DNA of 25,986 nucleotides from Clostridia bacterium. GTDB taxonomy: Bacteria; Bacillota; Clostridia; TANB77; CAG-508. The notes under the pieces were generated by a model. That model ran no database searches, was not told where the DNA came from, and was given only the letters and a program-made list of their open reading frames with translations. Both the position numbers and the translations under genes were made by a program. Position 1 is the stretch's first letter. The number at the start of each line of letters is the position of its first letter. Shown one piece after another: positions 21,934-25,986 of the stretch. The stretch is taken from NCBI GenBank assembly GCA_900758165.1, contig CAAEQN010000103.1, positions 1-25,986 of the forward strand, read 5' to 3'.

Positions 21934-23106
21934 ATGAAAAAAGAAGATAAGGAAATAAAAGATATAAAACAAGCAGAAAATAATGAAAATATAACAAAAA
22001 ACGAAACTACTGATGTTACTGATAATACTGAAGAAAAATTAAATAAAATAATAAAAAAGGCTAAAGAAAATGGTCAAATAACCTATGGAGAGCTTGCAAG
22101 TGAATTAGATGAAGCAAATACAGAACAGATTGAGAAAGTTTTTGACGCTTTTGGAGATTTGGGAGTAGATGTATTAAAAGAGGATGATTTAGATTTAGAA
22201 GAGCCTGATATAGATGAATTAGAAGCTGTAGAAGATATTAAAGTAGATGAAATAGACTTAAGTAACATGGATGGAATAAACATAGATGACCCTGTTAGAA
22301 TGTATCTTAGGGAAATAGGAAGAATTCCACTTTTAACTTATGATGAAGAATTAAGTCTTGCAAAAAGAGTTTTAGAGGGAGATGAAGAAGCAAAGAAAAA
22401 ATTAGCTGAATCAAACTTAAGACTTGTTGTAAGTATTGCAAAGAAATATGTTGGCAGAGGAATGTTATTATTAGACCTAATTCAAGAAGGAAATATGGGA
22501 TTAATAAAAGCAGTAGAGAAATTTGATTATACAAAAGGATACAAATTTAGTACTTATGCAACATGGTGGATTAGACAAGCTATAACAAGAGCTATAGCAG
22601 ATCAAGCAAGAACAATAAGAATACCTGTTCACATGGTAGAAACAATAAATAAACTAATACGTACATCTAGACATTTGTTACAACAATTAGGAAGAGAGCC
22701 AACCCCTGAAGAAATTGCAGAAGAGATGGAAATTCCTGTTGAAAAAGTAACAGAAATACAAAAAATAGCACAAGATCCAGTATCTTTAGAGACTCCAATA
22801 GGAGAGGAAGATGACAGCCATTTAGGAGATTTTATACAAGATTATGATAGTCCGGCACCACAAGATGCGGCTGCATATACTCTTTTAAGAGAGCAATTAG
22901 AAGAAGTTATGAAAACATTAACACCTAGAGAAGCAAAGGTACTAAAATTAAGATTTGGATTAGAAGATGGAAAATCTAGAACTTTAGAAGAGGTAGGAAA
23001 AGAATTTCAAGTAACAAGAGAGAGAATAAGACAAATTGAGGCTAAAGCTTTAAGAAAGTTACGTCATCCAAGCAGAAGCAAGAAACTAAAAGATTATATG
23101 AATTAA
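21934..23106 (+). CDS. rpoD: Primary sigma factor RpoD (SigA)
   Basis: The housekeeping sigma factor, 390 residues. Region 1.1 is at about 27-85 (IIKKAKENGQITYGELASEL), region 1.2 at DDPVRMYLREIGRIPLLT, and region 2, which melts the -10, at LRLVVSIAKKYVGRGM through FSTYATWWIRQAITRAIADQ. Region 3 follows at IRIPVHMVETINKL, and region 4, which reads the -35, at LTPREAKVLKLRFGLEDG through VTRERIRQIEAKALRKLRHP. Its TTGACA/TATAAT readout matches the promoters listed here. ATG 21934 lies 11 nt after GGGAGG; a closer ATG (21926) opens only ATG-TTT-TAA, whose stop overlaps the rpoD start (TAATG). Confidence 0.97.
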   Translation: MKKEDKEIKDIKQAENNENITKNETTDVTDNTEEKLNKIIKKAKENGQITYGELASELDEANTEQIEKVFDAFGDLGVDVLKEDDLDLEEPDIDELEAVEDIKVDEIDLSNMDGINIDDPVRMYLREIGRIPLLTYDEELSLAKRVLEGDEEAKKKLAESNLRLVVSIAKKYVGRGMLLLDLIQEGNMGLIKAVEKFDYTKGYKFSTYATWWIRQAITRAIADQARTIRIPVHMVETINKLIRTSRHLLQQLGREPTPEEIAEEMEIPVEKVTEIQKIAQDPVSLETPIGEEDDSHLGDFIQDYDSPAPQDAAAYTLLREQLEEVMKTLTPREAKVLKLRFGLEDGKSRTLEEVGKEFQVTRERIRQIEAKALRKLRHPSRSKKLKDYMN

Positions 23107-23128
23107 AACTCAAGAATTAATAAATAAT

Positions 23129-23163
23129 GTGGGTTCGTTCAGGCGCGTCCTTTTCGAATCCAT
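23129..23163. repeat. GC-rich palindromic element, short copy
   Basis: GTGGGTTCG (23129-23137) and CGAATCCAT (23155-23163) flank TTCAGGCGCGTCCTTTT. It looks like an internally deleted version of the element at 23231-23316, whose interior ends TTCAGGCACGTCCTTTT. Confidence 0.6.
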
Positions 23164-23239
23164 ATTTATTTTTACTATGTAAAAAAATAAATCTACCGTT
23201 TAAGGTAGATTATTCATCTGGTAGCGATGAGTGGATTCG
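23137..23239. repeat. Tandem duplication of the tRNA-Met 3' flank, distal copy
   Basis: About 97% identical to 23290-23391 (period 153 nt; two substitutions and one A-tract length change). It contains, on the minus strand, the 3' 21 nt of tRNA-Met including CCA (23219-23239) and a second copy of the tRNA terminator (about 23181-23211). It ends inside the T arm, so it is not a functional tRNA. Confidence 0.8.
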
Positions 23240-23316
23240 CCGAGCCGCGTCCTAAAAACAGTCCACCGGACTGTTTTTGCCTTCACTTTGTTCAGGCACG
23301 TCCTTTTCGAATCCAC
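23231..23316. repeat. GC-rich palindromic element, full copy
   Basis: GTGGATTCG (23231-23239) and CGAATCCAC (23308-23316) are perfect 9-nt inverted ends around 68 nt that are more than half G+C, far above the surroundings. Inside are the stem AAAAACAGTCC/GGACTGTTTTT (23254-23278) and direct repeats GCCGCGTCCT and GGCACGTCCT. The ends equal the T-arm sequence of the adjacent tRNA-Met. Confidence 0.7.
23254..23278 (+). terminator. Hairpin AAAAACAGTCC/GGACTGTTTTT, probable rpoD terminator
   Basis: Eleven perfect pairs around loop ACC, with T and A tracts on either side, so it can work in both directions. It is the first strong terminator-like stem on the plus strand after rpoD and lies inside the GC-rich element. 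Confidence 0.65.
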
Positions 23317-23333
23317 ATTTATTTTTACTATGT

Positions 23334-23363
23334 AAAAAATAAATCTACCGTTTAAGGTAGATT
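23334..23363 (-). terminator. Terminator of tRNA-Met
   Basis: On the minus strand AATCTACC, loop TTAAAC, GGTAGATT, then a T-rich tail, eight nt after the tRNA CCA. The same structure is duplicated at about 23181-23211. Confidence 0.85.
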
Positions 23364-23370
23364 ATTCATC

Positions 23371-23447
23371 TGGTAGCGATGAGTGGATTCGAACCGCTGA
23401 CCTAACGGGTATGAACCGTTTGCTCTAGCCAACTGAGCTACATCGCC
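23371..23447 (-). tRNA. tRNA-Met (CAT anticodon, elongator-like)
   Basis: Minus strand, 77 nt: D arm GCTC...GAGC, anticodon stem AACGG/CCGTT with loop TTCATAC, T loop TTCGAAT, encoded CCA. Acceptor GGCGATG/CATCGCT has a G1-U72 wobble, and the T stem AGCGG/CCACT contains a C-A mismatch, both slightly unusual. It lacks the unpaired C1 of initiator tRNA. A CAT anticodon could also be modified to read AUA (tRNA-Ile2), but the sequence is closer to elongator Met. Confidence 0.92.
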
Positions 23448-23465
23448 ATTTGTAAGACAAATATT

Positions 23466-23494
23466 ATTATAAATGCTAATAAGGATTTTGTCAA
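23466..23494 (-). promoter_or_regulatory. Promoter of tRNA-Met
   Basis: On the minus strand TTGACA (23494-23489), 17-nt spacer, TATAAT (23471-23466): a perfect sigma-A consensus, 18 nt before the tRNA. Confidence 0.88.
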
Positions 23495-23523
23495 GCAAAA
23501 TTTGTAATATTTATGAACTATAT

Positions 23524-23571
23524 AATAAATTGCATTTACTTTACAGAATTGCATTTAACTTTTCACTTGAC
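23524..23571 (-). repeat. 48-nt dispersed repeat, copy 3
   Basis: On the minus strand this reads GTCAAGTGAAAAGTTAAATG then CAATTCTGTAAAGTAAATGC and AATTTATT. It is the copy closest to the consensus of the three. It lies upstream of the tRNA-Met promoter. Confidence 0.75.
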
Positions 23572-23599
23572 GACTATATAATAAAAAATAATTATATAA

Positions 23600-23630
23600 A
23601 TACAAAACCCAATATATAGATATTGGGTTT
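23600..23630 (-). terminator. Terminator of the ylbJ transcript
   Basis: AAACCCAATAT and ATATTGGGTTT (arms at 23605-23615 and 23620-23630) with loop of four, followed on the minus strand by a T-rich tail; 13 nt after the last stop codon. Confidence 0.85.
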
Positions 23631-23642
23631 ATAGCAATTTTA

Positions 23643-23930
23643 TTAACGCTCTAAATCATCATCTTTATCGTTTTTATCATTCTTTGATATAGCTTTTTTA
23701 GAAACTTGTTTAGAACTTACTGTTTTTCTTGATGATACTTTTCCTTTTGAATTTGAGTCTACTTTTAAACTAGATGTAAAAGTGCCATTATCAACACGTT
23801 CTTCAATAGACTTTAAGCTAGCTTCTAATTCTTCAGGTAATTTTACATCATTATCAACTTCTCCAGAATTAACAAGTTTATTAAAAAAAAGTTTTATATT
23901 TCCAAAAATTGATGTTTTTTCTTTTTCCAT
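23643..23930 (-). CDS. Small charged protein of unknown function
   Basis: 95 residues. A short folded-looking start (MEKEKTSIFGNIKLFFNKLV) is followed by an acidic helix (PEELEASLKSIEERV) and a serine/lysine-rich, probably disordered tail ending DKNDKDDDLER. No signal peptide or membrane helix. I recognise no family. AAGGA lies nine bases before the ATG. It is the last gene after ylbJ and an unknown gene on the same strand, so a sporulation role is possible by context only. Confidence 0.65.
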   Translation of the reverse strand: MEKEKTSIFGNIKLFFNKLVNSGEVDNDVKLPEELEASLKSIEERVDNGTFTSSLKVDSNSKGKVSSRKTVSSKQVSKKAISKNDKNDKDDDLER

Positions 23931-24023
23931 AATATCCTTAACTAAAAGTTAAGAAATTCACCTCCAATAATTATAAATAATCACTATATATATTTTACCA
24001 TAAAATACCTAATAAATCAAGCT

Positions 24024-24293
24024 TTATTCAATTTTTCTACCAGAATCTCTGGAATTTTCTGACTTTGAGGTTAATTTTTCATATTCTTTACACTTTATTT
24101 TATACTCCATTTGCATACTTAAATATCTATAATACATATAAGCTTGCTCATATTGCATAAGAGGATTAAACATTGCATTTGTATCCATGTTTTGATTCAT
24201 AGCAAAGTCTGCTCCCATATCATACATTCCCATTCCGCCGTTAGGACCAAAGGGAGGAACACTATAATAGTTATAATCAGAGTTTTTATCCAT
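24024..24293 (-). CDS. Tyr/Met/Asn-rich small protein of unknown function
   Basis: 89 residues. The first half is low-complexity and rich in Y, G, N, M and P (YNYYSVPPFGPNGGMGMYDM), the second is a helix (YEQAYMYYRYLSMQMEYKIK) with a charged tail. The N-terminal composition is reminiscent of spore coat or exosporium proteins, without identifiable homology. It starts 17 nt after the ylbJ stop, with AAAGGATGA before the ATG, so it is almost certainly co-transcribed with ylbJ. A 93-nt gap precedes the next gene. Confidence 0.7.
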   Translation of the reverse strand: MDKNSDYNYYSVPPFGPNGGMGMYDMGADFAMNQNMDTNAMFNPLMQYEQAYMYYRYLSMQMEYKIKCKEYEKLTSKSENSRDSGRKIE

Positions 24294-24310
24294 AAATAAA
24301 TCATCCTTTC

Positions 24311-25366
24311 TTATAAATTTAAATTAAATATAGGAATTAAAGTTACTAAAATATATGTGTAGACTGCTGCAATAATTCCTTGAAGTAATTTTCCATAAAG
24401 ATATTTTCTTATAGACAAATCAGATTTAGAACTAATGCTAAGCACTTGAAGCATTACAGATAAACCACCAAATCCCAATAAAAAAGCTGTTATAATAATA
24501 TTAACGCAGATAGCCTTATTAGCAACATTACTTATAAAAAACACACCATTTGTAAGTTCTATAATTCCAGACAATATACCAGTAGAAAAAGAATTACTAA
24601 CATTAAAAATTTTTAATATAGGATATAGAATATATGATGCTATCTTTAAAATTTGGCTATTATTTAAAATAGAAATAATAACAGAGAAAATAACCACAAA
24701 ACCACCAATCATAATAATGGTTTTGCTAGCGTCTAATATTGCTTCTGTTAAAATCGTACCCAAATTAGAAAAAATACAAATTTTGTTAGAGTTTGAAACA
24801 TAAGACAAATTATAATTATTAGATACTGACTCTTTTAATTTTATTTTAGATATTAATCCTAAAATAATGCCAACAGTCATAGCTGCTAAAATATGAGTTA
24901 TAAGCAATAGAACTCCTATAGAGGTATTAGAATAAAGAGTTATACCAACTGTTCCAATAATAAATAATGGACCAGAATTATTTGTAAAACATAACATTCT
25001 CTCGCCTTCATCTCTTGTACATAAATTAGAATTTCTTAAATCTGTAACGATTTTTGCCCCTACAGGATAGCCACTAATAATGCCTAACAAAAATGCATAA
25101 GCACATTCTCCAGGAACGTTAAAAATAGGACGCATAAATTTATTACAATATTTACTTATATGTTTTATTACGTTTGTATGATTTAAAAGATTGGTTGCTA
25201 TAAAGAATGGAAAAAGACTTGGAACAACGTTATTTGCCCATAACTTTAAGCCAGATTTTGTAGCATATAAATTGCTTTTCGAAAACAATACTAAAGATAT
25301 GGTAAAAATAACAAAAATAATTGAAATAGAATGTCTTTTTAAAGATATAGTATAATATTTACTCAA
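24311..25366 (-). CDS. ylbJ: Sporulation integral membrane protein YlbJ
   Basis: 351 residues, close to the Bacillus YlbJ length, with eight or so membrane segments. Family-specific stretches are LKLWANNVVPSLFPFFIAT (about 41-59), ECAYAFLLGIISGYPVGAKI, FTNNSGPLFIIGTVG and LLGFGGLSVMLQVLSI. It is a nucleoside-recognition/Gate-type membrane protein; in Bacillus it is expressed in the mother cell under sigma-E and is linked to dipicolinate transport and spore cortex formation. The start is TTG 25366, seven bases after AGGAG. Leads a minus-strand unit with two small unknown genes. Confidence 0.93.
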   Translation of the reverse strand: MSKYYTISLKRHSISIIFVIFTISLVLFSKSNLYATKSGLKLWANNVVPSLFPFFIATNLLNHTNVIKHISKYCNKFMRPIFNVPGECAYAFLLGIISGYPVGAKIVTDLRNSNLCTRDEGERMLCFTNNSGPLFIIGTVGITLYSNTSIGVLLLITHILAAMTVGIILGLISKIKLKESVSNNYNLSYVSNSNKICIFSNLGTILTEAILDASKTIIMIGGFVVIFSVIISILNNSQILKIASYILYPILKIFNVSNSFSTGILSGIIELTNGVFFISNVANKAICVNIIITAFLLGFGGLSVMLQVLSISSKSDLSIRKYLYGKLLQGIIAAVYTYILVTLIPIFNLNL

Positions 25367-25785
25367 AACTTTGCTCCTAACTATTGTTAATAAAATTATG
25401 TTTTATAAGAATTAAGCTGATTAAATAATATAAAATTATAAAACTTATAGTACAAATATATTAAAAAATATAAAAAATATTATAAATTTTTTATAAACTT
25501 TTAGTAAAAGCTGATCATTATTTTATGTATAAATATATAAAACCTAAAAAATTACTTATAAAAAGCAAATGGTATTAAAAATAATAAAAAAGTATTACTA
25601 TTTGTTAGTAATGCTCTTCTTAATTTTATGTATTTTAATTGAATAGGTAATTTAATAAAAATCTAAAATTAGTAGATTAGTTCAAGCTCTTTGTATTGAC
25701 GATTTTTAGTTATTTAAAACATTTTGATTTATTTTTATTAGTATGTTGATTTTTTATTGTCATTATGCTATAAATTAGATAGTTA
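25367..25785. other. AT-rich intergenic stretch without genes
   Basis: Extremely AT-rich. I see no credible reading frame with a ribosome-binding site and no RNA gene. The only structure of note is a hairpin with a minus-strand T tract at 25586-25615. A ylbJ promoter must lie near 25390-25450; I see no convincing sigma-E boxes, only a CATAATTT-like match. Confidence 0.6.
25586..25615 (-). terminator. Orphan hairpin terminator on the minus strand
   Basis: AGTATTACTA (25591-25600), loop TTTGT, TAGTAATGCT (25606-25615), ten pairs with one G-U. On the minus strand it is followed by TTTTTTA. No minus-strand gene lies between it and 25886. Confidence 0.55.
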
Positions 25786-25816
25786 AATTTTATTAAATTA
25801 CTTATTTAATAAAATT
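25786..25816. repeat. Perfect 13-bp inverted repeat before the prepilin promoter
   Basis: AATTTTATTAAAT (25786-25798), TACTT, ATTTAATAAAATT (25804-25816). It ends 12 nt before the -35 box; it could be an operator or a weak terminator. Confidence 0.55.
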
Positions 25817-25827
25817 GAAACTAATAA

Positions 25828-25856
25828 TTGAACTATAAAATAAAATGTTTTATAAT
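25828..25856 (+). promoter_or_regulatory. Sigma-A promoter of the prepilin-like gene
   Basis: TTGAAC at 25828-25833, 17-nt spacer, perfect TATAAT at 25851-25856; the start codon follows 31 nt later. Confidence 0.75.
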
Positions 25857-25886
25857 AAAAATATAAGAAAACAAAGGAGAGAAAAA

Positions 25887-25986
25887 ATGGGAAAAGAAAA
25901 ACTAAAAGAGCAATTAAATTTTAACACACAAAAGTTAAAAAACAACAAAGCAATAACCCTAATAGCTTTGGTTGTAACAATAGTAG
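25887..25986 (+). CDS. Prepilin-like protein, N-terminal part
   Basis: ATG 25887 follows AAAGGAGAG and opens a frame running off the window after 33 residues. A basic leader (MGKEKLKEQLNFNTQKLKNN) is followed by KAITLIALVVTIV, which matches the start of the class III signal/methylation helix of type IV pilin-like proteins in clostridia, usually G-[IF]-TLIALV-TI. Here the residue before the presumed cleavage site is not the usual glycine (NNKAITL), so processing by prepilin peptidase is less certain. The C-terminal part, and hence the function, is not visible. Confidence 0.75.
   Translation, partial: MGKEKLKEQLNFNTQKLKNNKAITLIALVVTIV

Noticed and set aside
23219..23239. Second tRNA gene upstream of tRNA-Met
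   Set aside because: Only the acceptor 3' strand and part of the T arm are present; the sequence then switches into the GC-rich element.
23137..23391. CRISPR-like repeat-spacer array
   Set aside because: Only two long (about 103 nt) direct copies with a single spacer-like interval; they are a tandem duplication of a tRNA 3' end with its terminator, and no cas gene is present.

Overview
The window is a chromosomal, housekeeping-rich stretch from a very AT-rich (about 28% GC by eye), Gram-positive, anaerobic member of the Clostridia with a sporulation programme. The signs are spoVAC/spoVAD/spoVAE and ylbJ, a sigma-H-type promoter before dnaG-rpoD, rubrerythrin, sepF/divIVA, strong Shine-Dalgarno sequences and many intrinsic terminators. 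The prepilin-like start at the right edge and the short alanyl-tRNA synthetase fit an uncultured gut-type Clostridia lineage, but the exact taxon is my inference.

Layout. 1-138: tail of a gene entering from the left. 139-640: a tiny, probably decayed reading frame, a dispersed repeat, and the promoter and leader of infC-rpmI-rplT. 641-1836: that operon, with infC starting at AUA. 2063-2755: tcdA. 2908-5105: a dodecin-like gene and spoVAC-spoVAD-spoVAE, closed by a large nested hairpin. 5273-8867: mtaB (with an apparent one-base insertion near its 5' end), a short alaS lacking the C-terminal domains, and a HIT protein. 8938-9585: a sortase. 9702-9872: tRNA-His and tRNA-Gln. 9943-10229, minus strand: two tiny cysteine-rich membrane peptides (33 and 44 aa). 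10463-15499: mutL, a membrane protein, miaA and a HlyD-like adaptor. 15638-16583: sepF-divIVA. 16873-17873: rsmD and a coiled-coil protein. 18104-19973: rubrerythrin, dUTPase and carD. 20124-23106: dnaG-rpoD. 23129-23447: a GC-rich palindromic element and a tandem duplication of the 3' end of tRNA-Met. 23524-25366, minus strand: a third copy of the dispersed repeat, then ylbJ with two unknown small genes. 25367-25886: an AT-rich intergenic stretch. 25887 to the edge: start of a prepilin-like gene.

How the genes fit together. Translation dominates: IF3, L35, L20, AlaRS, three tRNAs, RsmD, and three enzymes that modify tRNA position A37 (TcdA, MtaB, MiaA). DnaG and RpoD form the classical macromolecular-synthesis operon, with a sequence matching the sigma-H consensus at every position upstream. 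SepF and DivIVA serve septation. The SpoVA proteins and YlbJ serve spore development. I found no defence island, prophage or CRISPR array. The points most worth a second look are the mtaB frameshift, the paired cysteine-rich micropeptides, the 48-nt dispersed repeat (three copies), the tRNA-Met palindromic element, the sigma-H promoter, the minimal AlaRS, and the similar start-codon hairpins on the HIT and dUTPase genes.
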